Below are positions 1 to 7,557 of a stretch of DNA of 32,868 nucleotides, piece by piece (position 1 is the stretch's first letter; every line of letters begins with the position of its first letter). The translations under genes and the position numbers were made by a program. Origin of the DNA: CAMLHU01 sp031393795 (GTDB lineage Bacteria; Gemmatimonadota; Gemmatimonadetes; Gemmatimonadales; GWC2-71-9); the NCBI GenBank assembly GCA_031393795.1, contig JANMWE010000102.1:1-32868 (forward strand). The letters are read 5' to 3'. Under the pieces are notes generated by a model. It was not told the DNA's origin. It did no database searches and worked only from the letters and a program-made list of their open reading frames with translations.

Positions 1-928
1 ACTTGAGCACCGGCAGCCCTGCCTCGATCTCCTTCCGCTTCGATTCGAACCAGGGAGGGAGCACCAGCGTCTCGCCGAGCTTCCCCGCCTCCTCGTCCCG
101 TGCAAAGCCGGGGCCGTCGGTCGCGAGCTCGAAGAGGGCGCCCCCCGGCTCCTTGAAGTAGACCGAGGTGAACCAGAACCGGTCGACCTGCTCCGTCGTG
201 TTGATGCCGTGCGTGCGCACCGCCGAGCGGACGGCGATCTCGTGGTCGCTGTCGGTGACGCGCCAGGCCACGTGATGGATGGAGCCGACGCCCCATGAGC
301 CGCGGTGCTCGTCGGGGAATCCCTTCAGGTCGATCAAGGTCCCGGAACCACCGTTCACCCCGAACCGATGCCAGCCGTCCTCCTCGCTGACCTTGGTGAG
401 CCCCATTGGACCGGTCAGGAGTTTGGCAGTCGGGTCGATATCACGCTCCCACGTGCGCACGGCATGGAAGCCGTGGAGTTGGTGTTGGGCAGGGATGACG
501 GACTTTTCCCACGCGACGACAGGACGGGGAGATGCGACCTCGACCAGCGCCAGCGCCAGGCCGTGCGGATCGGTGAAGGGAAGGGTCCGCTCACCGAAAC
601 GGATCTCTTCCACGTCGAGCGTGACCCGCTGCTTCCCCAACCACTCCTTCCACCAATCGAGCGATCCTTTCGCCACGGCGAACGAGACTTCGTTGGTCAG
701 CCCGTGCCCCAGCCGCCCCGGACCCATCCCGGGCCAGGGAAAGAAGGTCAGGTCGGTCCCCGGGCTTCCCGCGGCGTCGGCGAAGAAGAGGTGGTAGGTG
801 TCGGGCGCGTCCTGGTTGATGCTCTTCTTGACCAGGCGGTGCCCCATCACCTTGGTGTAGAAGTCGAGATTCTCCTGGGCGTCGCCTGCGATGCAGGTGA
901 CGTGGTGCAAACCGTGTACGCCGGTCAT
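1..928 (-). CDS. VOC-family ring-cleaving dioxygenase (partial, C-terminus off the window)
   Basis: Reading the minus strand from the ATG at 928 gives 309 residues open to the window edge, so the C-terminus is missing. Two vicinal-oxygen-chelate modules are visible: residues 5-135 (opening GLHHVTCIAGD) and about 150-275. Metal ligands expected for the hydroquinone-type (PcpA/LinE/MhqO) extradiol dioxygenases are present as His9, His219 (SIHHVAWRV) and Glu267 (ALFELATD), with spacing close to that family. Such enzymes use Fe(II) or Mn(II) in the cytoplasm to open hydroquinone or catechol rings with O2; many chromosomal copies are annotated only as ring-cleaving dioxygenase and their substrate is unknown. 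It is separated from rlmN by a hairpin repeat and probably has its own promoter. The family call is solid; the substrate cannot be read from sequence. Confidence 0.85.
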   Translation of the reverse strand, partial: MTGVHGLHHVTCIAGDAQENLDFYTKVMGHRLVKKSINQDAPDTYHLFFADAAGSPGTDLTFFPWPGMGPGRLGHGLTNEVSFAVAKGSLDWWKEWLGKQRVTLDVEEIRFGERTLPFTDPHGLALALVEVASPRPVVAWEKSVIPAQHQLHGFHAVRTWERDIDPTAKLLTGPMGLTKVSEEDGWHRFGVNGGSGTLIDLKGFPDEHRGSWGVGSIHHVAWRVTDSDHEIAVRSAVRTHGINTTEQVDRFWFTSVYFKEPGGALFELATDGPGFARDEEAGKLGETLVLPPWFESKRKEIEAGLPVLK

Positions 929-1000
929 CGGTGTCTCAAGTCAGGGTCGATACTGAACTGCCACCTGCAAGAACGCCTTCCGGTTCCCGAGAGCGGGCCT

Positions 1001-1142
1001 CCGTGAACCTATCACGGAAACACGGGATCACGGAGTCTCACGGAATGAACTGATGTGGTCTCACAGCCGAGTTCTGGCCTTGGGCCCACAAAGTACTGTT
1101 CCGTGGAACTCCGCGCTTCCGTGCTTCCGTGATGAATCACGG
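1001..1142. repeat. Word-repeat hairpin 1 (word CACGGA)
   Basis: The left arm (1001-1045) repeats a CACGGA-like word about five times. The right arm (1099-1142) is its reverse complement at roughly 80 percent identity, with a loop of about 53 bases. Each arm also ends in a perfect small hairpin of its own: CCGTGA/TCACGG at 1001-1017 and 1127-1142. It lies between the 3' end of rlmN and the start of the VOC gene, so it could end rlmN transcription, but it lacks a U-tract. Confidence 0.75.
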
Positions 1143-1150
1143 GGCCCCGC

Positions 1151-2242
1151 TCACTCGACCGGAGCTGGCGCGTCTTGCCGCCGCTTCTTCTCCACCTCGA
1201 CTTTGAGCTGCCCGCACGCCGCTGCGATATCGAGTCCTCGGCTCCGCCGTACCGTCGCCTCGACCCCCTGATTGGTCAGCCGGTCGGCAAAGGCCCGGAT
1301 CCGCGCCGGCGGGGTCGGCGTGAGCGTCGGGGCCCCTCCCGGATGCAGCGGGAGGATGTTCACGTGCGCATGCATCTTCCTGGCGAGCTTGACCAGCGCA
1401 TCCGCGTCCGCGTCGGTGTCGTTCTTCCCCTCGATCAACACGTACTCGAAGGTGATCCGCTTCTCGAAGATCTCCGCGACCCGGAGCACCTCTTCCAGCG
1501 GATACTTCTTCTCCACCGGCATGATCGCCTTGCGGCGTTCGGCGGTCGGGGCGTGCAGGGAGATCGCGAGCCGGAACTGCTCCGGTCGGCGGGCCAGCTC
1601 CTCCATCCCCGGGATGATCCCCACCGTGCTCACGGTGATGTGCCGGGCGCCGATGCCGAGCCCGTCGGGGGAGTTGAGCGTGGTGAGGGTGGTGTCCACC
1701 GCCCGCCAGTTAAGGAGCGGTTCCCCCATCCCCATGAAGACGACATTGGTCGGCTTGTCGGCCTCGTTCCGCAGGACGATCTCGCGCACCTGCCCGCTGA
1801 TCTCGAAGGAGGTCAGGTTCCGCCGGAATCCCATCGTGCCGGTGGCGCAGAAGGTGCACCCGAGGGCGCAACCGCACTGCGAGGAGATACAGAGGGTGCG
1901 ACGGGTCCCCGAGGGGATCAGGACGGATTCGATCGCCTCGCCGTCCGGCAAGCGCCACAAGTACTTCTTGGTGCCGTCCTGACTGGTCTGCTGGGTGTCG
2001 AGCACCAAGCGGGGCAGGGGGTGGTCCTGCTCCAGCCGGTCACGCAGATCCTTCGGCAGGTCGCTCGCCTCGGCCCAGCTCGCGATCGGCCGCTGCCAGA
2101 GCCGAGGGAAGATCTGATCGACGCGGTACTTGGGGAGCCCCTGGGCGCTGACCCACGTCACCAGGCGATTCTTCGCCGCGGCGGGGGTAAGGTCGAGGAT
2201 GTTCAGCGGCGTAGCGCCGGACTTCACGGGTGCAGTGGCCAT
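1151..2242 (-). CDS. rlmN: Dual-specificity RNA methyltransferase RlmN (23S rRNA A2503 / tRNA A37)
   Basis: This radical-SAM enzyme makes 2-methyladenosine at 23S rRNA A2503 and at A37 of some tRNAs, using an S-adenosylmethionine-derived methyl carried on a cysteine. The 363-residue protein has the normal family length. The iron-sulfur motif CxxxCxxC is at Cys125, Cys129 and Cys132 (GCALGCTFC). The two mechanistic cysteines are present as Cys118 (TLCISSQ) and Cys343 (AACGQL). The glycine-rich SAM stretch FMGMGEPLLN is intact. I chose the ATG at 2242; the frame also opens at a GTG at 2269, but that start adds nine unconserved residues and lies next to hairpin repeat 2. The gene is transcribed divergently from ptsN/aspS, across a 250-bp region filled by that hairpin. 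Confidence 0.96.
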   Translation of the reverse strand: MATAPVKSGATPLNILDLTPAAAKNRLVTWVSAQGLPKYRVDQIFPRLWQRPIASWAEASDLPKDLRDRLEQDHPLPRLVLDTQQTSQDGTKKYLWRLPDGEAIESVLIPSGTRRTLCISSQCGCALGCTFCATGTMGFRRNLTSFEISGQVREIVLRNEADKPTNVVFMGMGEPLLNWRAVDTTLTTLNSPDGLGIGARHITVSTVGIIPGMEELARRPEQFRLAISLHAPTAERRKAIMPVEKKYPLEEVLRVAEIFEKRITFEYVLIEGKNDTDADADALVKLARKMHAHVNILPLHPGGAPTLTPTPPARIRAFADRLTNQGVEATVRRSRGLDIAAACGQLKVEVEKKRRQDAPAPVE

Positions 2243-2271
2243 TCTGGTGCACAATCTAACCCCCAACACGA

Positions 2272-2426
2272 CCTCACCCCCCGACCTCCCCTCCAGTTCT
2301 ACCTCACCCCCCGGCCCCCTCTCCCTTGCGGGAGAGGGGGAAGAACGCCGATCTGTTCCCCCTCTCCCGCAAGGGAGAGGGGGCTAGGGGGTGAGGTTTG
2401 CAGGGGGAGGGGGTCGGGGGGTGAGG
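2272..2426. repeat. Word-repeat hairpin 2, 69-nt arms (CTCACCCC / CCCTCTCC words)
   Basis: The left arm (2272-2340) and right arm (2358-2426) are both 69 nt and near-perfect reverse complements around a 17-nt loop (2341-2357). The inner 22 or so bases, built on CTCTCCCTTGCGGGAGAG, pair without error. The outer parts contain CCTCACCCCCCG-type words and more mismatches. It sits between the divergent rlmN and ptsN starts, so it is not placed as a terminator of either gene. As RNA or cruciform DNA it would be very stable. Confidence 0.85.
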
Positions 2427-2460
2427 CGGAAAGTGCCGTAACTCATTGACAGCACTTTAG

Positions 2461-2489
2461 TTGCCCCCATTTCCGCGGCTGCTTACCTT
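2461..2489 (+). promoter_or_regulatory. Candidate promoter for ptsN-aspS, possibly giving a leaderless mRNA
   Basis: TTGCCC (2461-2466), a 17-base spacer and TACCTT (2484-2489) resemble sigma-70-type -35 and -10 boxes. The expected transcription start, 6-7 bases after the -10 box, falls at about 2495-2496, which is the GTG start codon of the next gene. A TTGACA at 2446-2451 is a better -35 box but has no -10 box at proper spacing. No Shine-Dalgarno sequence is visible, which fits a leaderless transcript. Confidence 0.4.
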
Positions 2490-2495
2490 ACCCCC

Positions 2496-2951
2496 GTGCA
2501 GCTCACCGACCTGCTTCATCCGGACCGCGTGCGCGTCCCGCTTCACGCCACCGACAAGCCGAGCGTGCTGAAGGAGCTTTCGACGCTCCTCGCCGAGCGT
2601 GCCGGGGTCCCGGTCGACGACGTTCTGCAGGCGGTCGAGGAGCGAGAAGCGGTGCTGAGCACCGGCATCGGACTCGGCGTCGCGATCCCGCACGGAAAGA
2701 GTTCTTCGGCCAAACGCCTCGAGATGGTCTGCGGCACCACTCCCAAAGGGATCGACTTCGATGCGCTCGACGGCGAGGCGTGCCAGCTCTTCTTTCTCCT
2801 GCTGGGCCCGGAATCGGCGGCCGGGGAGCATGTCAAGGCGTTGAGCCGCATCGCCCGCGTGGTGCGCCGCGACGACGTCCGGAACCACCTCCTCGCCGCC
2901 GCCACTCCCGCAGCATTCATCCAGACCCTCGTCGACGAAGAGTCGCGCTGA
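2496..2951 (+). CDS. ptsN: PTS EIIA domain protein (PtsN / EIIA-Ntr-like)
   Basis: This 151-residue single-domain protein belongs to the fructose/mannitol EIIA family (PTS_EIIA_2). The phosphorylatable histidine is His66 in VAIPHGK, preceded by the usual LSTGIGLGVAIPH stretch, and residues 1-145 cover the fold completely. No sugar-transport EIIB or EIIC partner is adjacent, so a regulatory role like EIIA-Ntr is more likely than sugar import. Such proteins are phosphorylated through HPr-like partners and often tune potassium, phosphate or nitrogen responses. The start is a GTG; the frame begins at conserved MQLTDLLHPDRV. The stop lies two bases before the aspS start, so the two genes should share a transcript. 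Confidence 0.85.
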   Translation: MQLTDLLHPDRVRVPLHATDKPSVLKELSTLLAERAGVPVDDVLQAVEEREAVLSTGIGLGVAIPHGKSSSAKRLEMVCGTTPKGIDFDALDGEACQLFFLLLGPESAAGEHVKALSRIARVVRRDDVRNHLLAAATPAAFIQTLVDEESR

Positions 2952-2953
2952 AC

Positions 2954-4741
2954 GTGTCCGATCCACTCGCTACCGCCCACCGTACCCATCGCGCCGGTTC
3001 CCTCACGCGCGCGCACGCCGGCCAGTCCGTTCGCCTGGGGGGCTGGGTCCACCGCGTTCGCGACCTCGGCGGGATCCTCTTCATCGATCTCCGCGATCGC
3101 GACGGGCTGCTCCAGCTCTCGTTCGATCCGCGCTGGACCCCCGCAGCGGGGATGGCCACCGCGGCCACGCTGGGCGCCGAATCGGTGATCCTGGTCGAGG
3201 GGAAGGTCGAGGTGCGTCCGGAGCCCGCGCGTGACGCCACGATGGCCTCGCGCGAAGTGGAGCTCCAGGTCACGTCGGTGAAGCTGGTCGGGCCCGCGAT
3301 CACGCCGCCGATCACCGTCGCGCGGAAGGCAGGGGAGGAGCTCGCCGGCGAGGAGCTTCGGCTCCGCCATCGCGTGCTCGATCTCCGGCGCCCCGAGCTG
3401 CAGAAGAACCTGATCCTGCGGCACCGGCTGCTGCAGCGGGCGCGGCGGACCCTCTCCGACCTCCAGTTCATCGAGGTCGAGACCCCGATCCTCACCAAGC
3501 CGACCCCCGAAGGGGCGCGCGATTTCCTGGTGCCGAGCCGGATCTATCCGGGCGAGTGCTACGCGTTGCCGCAGAGCCCGCAGATCTACAAGCAGCTGCT
3601 GATGATCGCGGGGATGGACCGGTACTTCCAGCTGGCCCGCTGCTTCCGCGACGAGGACAGCCGAGCGGACCGCCAGCCCGAGTTCACCCAGATCGACATC
3701 GAGGCCTCATTCGTGGCGCCGGAGGACATCCAGGGCGTCGTCGAGCGGGTGCTGGTCGACCAGTGGGCCGAGGCGGGGCACGCGATCCCGACCCCGTTCC
3801 GGCGGCTGTCATTCCGCGAGGCGATGGAACAGTACGGTATCGACAAGCCCGACCTGCGGTGGGGACTTGTGCTGCAGGACCTGACGTCGAAGGTGGGGGC
3901 CGACACCGCACCCTTCGTGCAGGAAGCGCTCAAGGCCGGGGGGCGGCTCCGTGGCATCGTGGCCCCCGGCGGCGCGACGCTATCGCGGAAGGAACTCGAT
4001 GCGCTCACGGCGGTCGCGAAGGAGCAGAAGGCGGGCGGGCTGATCTGGGTCAAGCGCACCGCAGCGGGGTGGGAGGGGCAGGGGGCGAAGGCGCTGGGAG
4101 AGAAGACGCTGGATGCACTGAAGGCGCTCGCCAAGGAGGGAGACCTCCTCGTCGCCGTCCCCGGTCCCGACAGCATCACGAGTCCCGCGCTCGCAATGGT
4201 CCGTCTGGATCTTGCTCACCGCACGAGTGCGGCCACAACGACACAACACGCTTTCTGTTGGGTGGTGGACTTCCCCCTCTTCGAGAAGGATGCGGAGACC
4301 GGTACCTGGATCTTCACGCACCACCCCTTCACCGCGGTGCATCCAGAGGACGCCCCCTACTTCGAGAGCGATCCCGGTCGCTGCCGAGCGCTCCACTACG
4401 ACGCGGTCTACAACGGAATGGAACTCGGCTCCGGCTCGATCCGGATCACCGACCCCGCCATCCAGGGGGCGGTCTTCGCCAAGCTCGGCATCGGCGTGGA
4501 AGATCAGCGCAAGCGCTTCGGGTTCCTCCTCGATGCGCTGGCCGAAGGCGCGCCGCCCCACGGCGGCTTTGCGCTCGGCTTCGACCGGATCGCGATGCTC
4601 CTCGCCGGGGCGACTTCGCTCCGCGACGTGATCGCCTTCCCGAAGACCGCGGCCTTCCGCGCGCTCTTCGAGGGCGCTCCGGCGCCGGTCGAAGCCAAGG
4701 ATCTCGAGGCGCTGCACCTCAAACTGAAAGGTGAGCGGTAA
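2954..4741 (+). CDS. aspS: Aspartate-tRNA ligase (bacterial type)
   Basis: AspRS charges tRNA-Asp, and also tRNA-Asn in non-discriminating forms. The 595-residue product has the bacterial layout: OB-fold anticodon domain (about 1-120), class II catalytic core with motif 2 (FRDEDSRADRQPEFTQID), the GAD insert (about 310-440) and motif 3 (GFALGFDRIAML). ALPQSPQ marks AspRS. Residue 33 in GWVHR is His, where discriminating enzymes such as E. coli's carry Asn (GWVNR). His here has been linked to non-discriminating AspRS, so Asn-tRNA may be made through GatCAB; this is inference. The GTG at 2954 is chosen because it follows the ptsN stop directly and begins just before conserved sequence. The last codons (GER, stop TAA) lie inside hairpin repeat 3. 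Confidence 0.96.
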   Translation: MSDPLATAHRTHRAGSLTRAHAGQSVRLGGWVHRVRDLGGILFIDLRDRDGLLQLSFDPRWTPAAGMATAATLGAESVILVEGKVEVRPEPARDATMASREVELQVTSVKLVGPAITPPITVARKAGEELAGEELRLRHRVLDLRRPELQKNLILRHRLLQRARRTLSDLQFIEVETPILTKPTPEGARDFLVPSRIYPGECYALPQSPQIYKQLLMIAGMDRYFQLARCFRDEDSRADRQPEFTQIDIEASFVAPEDIQGVVERVLVDQWAEAGHAIPTPFRRLSFREAMEQYGIDKPDLRWGLVLQDLTSKVGADTAPFVQEALKAGGRLRGIVAPGGATLSRKELDALTAVAKEQKAGGLIWVKRTAAGWEGQGAKALGEKTLDALKALAKEGDLLVAVPGPDSITSPALAMVRLDLAHRTSAATTTQHAFCWVVDFPLFEKDAETGTWIFTHHPFTAVHPEDAPYFESDPGRCRALHYDAVYNGMELGSGSIRITDPAIQGAVFAKLGIGVEDQRKRFGFLLDALAEGAPPHGGFALGFDRIAMLLAGATSLRDVIAFPKTAAFRALFEGAPAPVEAKDLEALHLKLKGER

Positions 4742-4791
4742 GCAGTGAGCGGGCCGTACGGTCGGGGCCCGCTCACCGCTCACCGCTTACC
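4730..4791. repeat. Word-repeat hairpin 3 (word GTGAGCG)
   Basis: The left arm (4730-4755) and right arm (4766-4791) are 26 nt each and match as reverse complements at about 23 of 26 positions around a 10-nt loop. The word is GTGAGCG/GTAAGCG repeated three times per arm. The aspS TAA stop is inside the left arm, so the final residues of AspRS are encoded by the repeat. It lies between aspS and phoH and could attenuate transcription, but has no U-tract. Confidence 0.8.
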
Positions 4792-4803
4792 ACCAGCCGA
4801 AAC

Positions 4804-4808
4804 AGGAG
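4804..4808 (+). promoter_or_regulatory. Shine-Dalgarno AGGAG deciding a TTG start for phoH
   Basis: AGGAG ends six bases before the TTG at 4815. No ATG or GTG in the phoH frame has a comparable site, and the TTG opens the conserved N-terminal domain. Confidence 0.7.
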
Positions 4809-4814
4809 CCGTCA

Positions 4815-5771
4815 TTGAGCGACGACATCACCCACCGCGTCAGCACCGAAGGCGCCGACCAGCTTCTCGTGGCCGGGGTCAACGACCAGAACCTGCTGGA
4901 GCTCCAGCGGGCCACCGGGGTCCGCGCCTCGATCCGCGGCGACAACATCTCGCTGACCGGTTCGCTCGAGCAGGTCGAGCGCGCCACCCCGGTGGTGCAG
5001 GCGATGGTCGATCTCGCCCGGACGGGTGAGGTGGTGGGCCCCGACGACGTGGCGCGTTTCTCCAGCGACGGCCCCGGCGCCGCCGAAGCGATGGCGGCCG
5101 GGAGCGAGGAGCGGATCGTCCTTCCCGGGAGCCGGAAGACGATCAGCGCCAAGACCCCTGGCCAGCGCGAATACCTCCGCGTCATCGCCAATCACGACAT
5201 CGTCATCGGCATCGGCCCCGCCGGCACCGGCAAGACCTACCTGGCGGTGGCCAAGGCGGTCGAGGCCCTGGCGCGGAAACGGGTCAAGCGGATCATCCTG
5301 GCGCGTCCCGCGGTCGAAGCGGGCGAATCCCTCGGCTTCCTCCCCGGCGACCTCCAGGCCAAGGTCGATCCCTACCTCCGGCCGCTCTACGACGCGCTCG
5401 AGGACATGATGCCGAAGGACCGTGTCGAGAAGGCGCTCGAGACCCGCGTCATCGAGATCGCGCCGCTCGCCTACATGCGCGGGCGCACCCTCAACGACGC
5501 CTTCATCATCCTCGACGAGGCGCAGAACGCCACCGGCGCCCAGATGAAGATGTTCCTCACCCGCCTCGGCGTGAACAGCAAGGTGGTGGTGACGGGGGAC
5601 AAGACCCAGATCGACCTGCCCAAACGCGAGGACTCGGGGCTGGTGCAGGTGGAGCGGATCCTCCCCGGGATCGACGGGATCGGGTTCATGTACCTCACCG
5701 AGCTGGACGTGGTGCGCCACCGCCTGGTGCGCGAGATCATCAAGGCGTACGCCGAGGACCAGAGCGGGTGA
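4815..5771 (+). CDS. phoH: PhoH-family ATPase
   Basis: PhoH-like proteins are cytoplasmic P-loop ATPases, usually encoded next to ybeY and thought to act in RNA metabolism or ribosome maturation. The 318-residue protein has an N-terminal KH-like/PhoH-N region (1-105), Walker A GPAGTGKT at 134-141 and Walker B with the catalytic pair DE at 234-235 (IILDEAQNAT), followed by VVTGDKTQIDLP. The start is TTG, supported by an AGGAG site. The stop overlaps the next start as GTGA, and the order phoH - membrane HD protein - ybeY is the common bacterial arrangement. Only the precise biochemical role is open. Confidence 0.94.
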   Translation: MSDDITHRVSTEGADQLLVAGVNDQNLLELQRATGVRASIRGDNISLTGSLEQVERATPVVQAMVDLARTGEVVGPDDVARFSSDGPGAAEAMAAGSEERIVLPGSRKTISAKTPGQREYLRVIANHDIVIGIGPAGTGKTYLAVAKAVEALARKRVKRIILARPAVEAGESLGFLPGDLQAKVDPYLRPLYDALEDMMPKDRVEKALETRVIEIAPLAYMRGRTLNDAFIILDEAQNATGAQMKMFLTRLGVNSKVVVTGDKTQIDLPKREDSGLVQVERILPGIDGIGFMYLTELDVVRHRLVREIIKAYAEDQSG

Positions 5772-7171
5772 GCCCCCAGCGGCCGGTGGTCGATGCGCGT
5801 GGACACCTCGTCCGCTGGTCGCTCCTCGTGGTGGTGGCCGGGGTCACCGCCCTCGCGTTCCCCGACACCGGTGCCACTCCTGCCCGCGCCATCCCGCTCG
5901 ACCTGCTGCTCCTCTCCCCCCTCTGGCTCCTCCTCGCCTTCTACCGCCGTGAGACGTATGTCGATCTCCGCCAGCTGACGGCGCTGGCCGGGGTCATCGG
6001 GCTCACGGTCGTCGGCGCCGCTCTCATCCATGATCTGGCCCCGGATCGTCCCGAGCTCACCCCGATCCCGCTCGCGGCGATGCTGATCACGATGCTCTGG
6101 AACGGTCGCTTCGCGGTCTCGGCCGCGGCGGTCCTCGCGCTCCTCATCGGGATCCAGTGGACCTTTCCGGACGACCAGGCCTTCGTCTTCGGTCTCCTCG
6201 GTGGCACCGCCGCGGCGCTCGGCATCCGGGTGCTCCGGCGGCGGAAGTCGATCTACCTCGCCGTGACGCTCACCGCCGGGGGCTACGCCCTGGCCGCGGT
6301 GGCCTTCGGGATCCTGCGCGGCTGGGAGCTGCACACCATCCTGACGAGCACGGGGTATGGCGCACTCATCGCCATCGGCAGCGCCGCGGTGGCGCTCCTG
6401 CTCCTGCCGCTCCTCGAGCAGAGCGTTCGGGTCACCACCGACCTCACCCTACTCGAACTCGCCGACCCGTCGCGGCCCCTCCTGCGCCGGCTCGCCACCG
6501 AAGCGCCCGGCACCTGGGCCCACTCGCTCGCGATGGCCAACCTCTGCGAGGCCGCGGCCGAGACGATCGGCGCCAACGGACTCCTGGCGCGGGTTGGCTG
6601 CTACTACCACGACGTCGGCAAACTTCTCTCGCCCGCCCACTACGTGGAGAACCAGCTGCGTCCCGGCAGTCCGCACGACGCGCTGTCCCCCGCCGAGTCG
6701 GCGCGGATCATCACCGGCCACGTCGAGGCGGGGGTGACCCTCGCCCGCCAGTATGGGCTTCCCGACGTGGTGCTCGACTTCATCCGCGAACATCACGGCA
6801 CCACCCGGGTCGAGTACTTCCTCGACCGTGCGCGGAAGGAGGGCGGGGAACTGGACGTGGCCGCCTACACCTACCCGGGGCCGAGTCCGCATCGGGCCGA
6901 GACCGCCATCGCGATGCTGGGTGACTCGGCCGAGGCCGCGGTGCGGGTGCTGGACGACCCGAGCACGGAGGCGGTCCGCGCCGCCATCGATACGCTGGTC
7001 GCCCGGAAGATCGCGACCGGCCAGCTCGACGACGCGCCCCTCACCCTGCGCGACCTGGCCCGGATCAAGGCGGAGTTCACCCGCATCCTCGGCGGGATCC
7101 ACCACCACCGGATCGACTATCCCGCCTCTGCCGGCGGGATCTCGGGGGAAGTGCCGGCGGTGAAGCGGTGA
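5768..7171 (+). CDS. PgpH-like membrane HD phosphodiesterase lacking the extracellular domain
   Basis: The 467-residue protein has a hydrophobic half (about residues 15-218, six or seven membrane segments) followed by a cytoplasmic HD domain. The metal-binding set is visible: His252 (GTWAHSLAMA), His281-Asp282 (CYYHDVGKL), His318 (ITGHVEAG) and His342/343 (REHHGT). HYVENQ and SPHD are typical of the YqfF/PgpH group, which hydrolyses cyclic di-AMP to pApA. Classical PgpH proteins are about 700 residues, with a large 7TMR-HDED extracytoplasmic domain after the first membrane segment. Here only short loops separate the membrane segments, so that sensor is absent. The GTG start overlaps the phoH stop and the stop overlaps ybeY. 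Catalysis is well supported; c-di-AMP as substrate is family inference. Confidence 0.87.
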   Translation: MSPQRPVVDARGHLVRWSLLVVVAGVTALAFPDTGATPARAIPLDLLLLSPLWLLLAFYRRETYVDLRQLTALAGVIGLTVVGAALIHDLAPDRPELTPIPLAAMLITMLWNGRFAVSAAAVLALLIGIQWTFPDDQAFVFGLLGGTAAALGIRVLRRRKSIYLAVTLTAGGYALAAVAFGILRGWELHTILTSTGYGALIAIGSAAVALLLLPLLEQSVRVTTDLTLLELADPSRPLLRRLATEAPGTWAHSLAMANLCEAAAETIGANGLLARVGCYYHDVGKLLSPAHYVENQLRPGSPHDALSPAESARIITGHVEAGVTLARQYGLPDVVLDFIREHHGTTRVEYFLDRARKEGGELDVAAYTYPGPSPHRAETAIAMLGDSAEAAVRVLDDPSTEAVRAAIDTLVARKIATGQLDDAPLTLRDLARIKAEFTRILGGIHHHRIDYPASAGGISGEVPAVKR

Positions 7172-7557
7172 AGGAGCTGTCGGACGTGGCGGTCTGCCGG
7201 ATCACCACGGCGGTGCTCAAGGGGGAACGCCGCCAGGCGGAGGTGACGGTCACCTTCCTCGGCCCCACTCGGATGCAGGCGCTCAATCGCACGCATCTCG
7301 GCCATGACCGGACGACCGACGTGATCGCCTTCGCCCTCCCGACCCCCGATGGCCGGTTGGTGGGTGACATCTACGTCTGCCGCGCCGTCGCGGCGACCCA
7401 GGCCAAGGCGCTCGGTGTGCCGCTCCGCCAGGAGCTGGTCCGCCTCGTCGTGCACGGCACGCTCCACGTGCTGGGCTACGACCACCCCGCGGGCGAAGGG
7501 CGGACGCGCTCGGCGATGTGGCAGCGTCAGGAGCGGTACGTGCGGAGGCTCGCGTGA
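7168..7557 (+). CDS. ybeY: Endoribonuclease YbeY (rRNA maturation factor)
   Basis: YbeY is a zinc metallo-endoribonuclease needed for 16S rRNA 3'-end maturation and ribosome quality control. The 129-residue product carries the signature HGTLHVLGYDH, with zinc ligands His96, His100 and His106, and the upstream TTDVIAFALP strand. It is slightly shorter than the usual 150 or so residues but complete across the core. The GTG start overlaps the preceding stop (GTGA) and the gene overlaps the first CorC-like gene in the same way, so translation is probably coupled. Confidence 0.95.
   Translation: MKELSDVAVCRITTAVLKGERRQAEVTVTFLGPTRMQALNRTHLGHDRTTDVIAFALPTPDGRLVGDIYVCRAVAATQAKALGVPLRQELVRLVVHGTLHVLGYDHPAGEGRTRSAMWQRQERYVRRLA

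Noticed and set aside
2242..2269. GTG at 2269 as the RlmN start
   Set aside because: It adds nine unconserved residues and the codon is only three bases from the hairpin arm; the ATG at 2242 gives the usual length.
2272..2426. Rho-independent terminator
   Set aside because: The hairpin lies between two divergent start codons, where neither gene needs termination, and it has no U-tract.
1175..2449. Long open frame on the plus strand opposite rlmN
   Set aside because: It is the antisense shadow of rlmN and its repeat-filled upstream region; no domain or codon signal, while rlmN is unmistakable.
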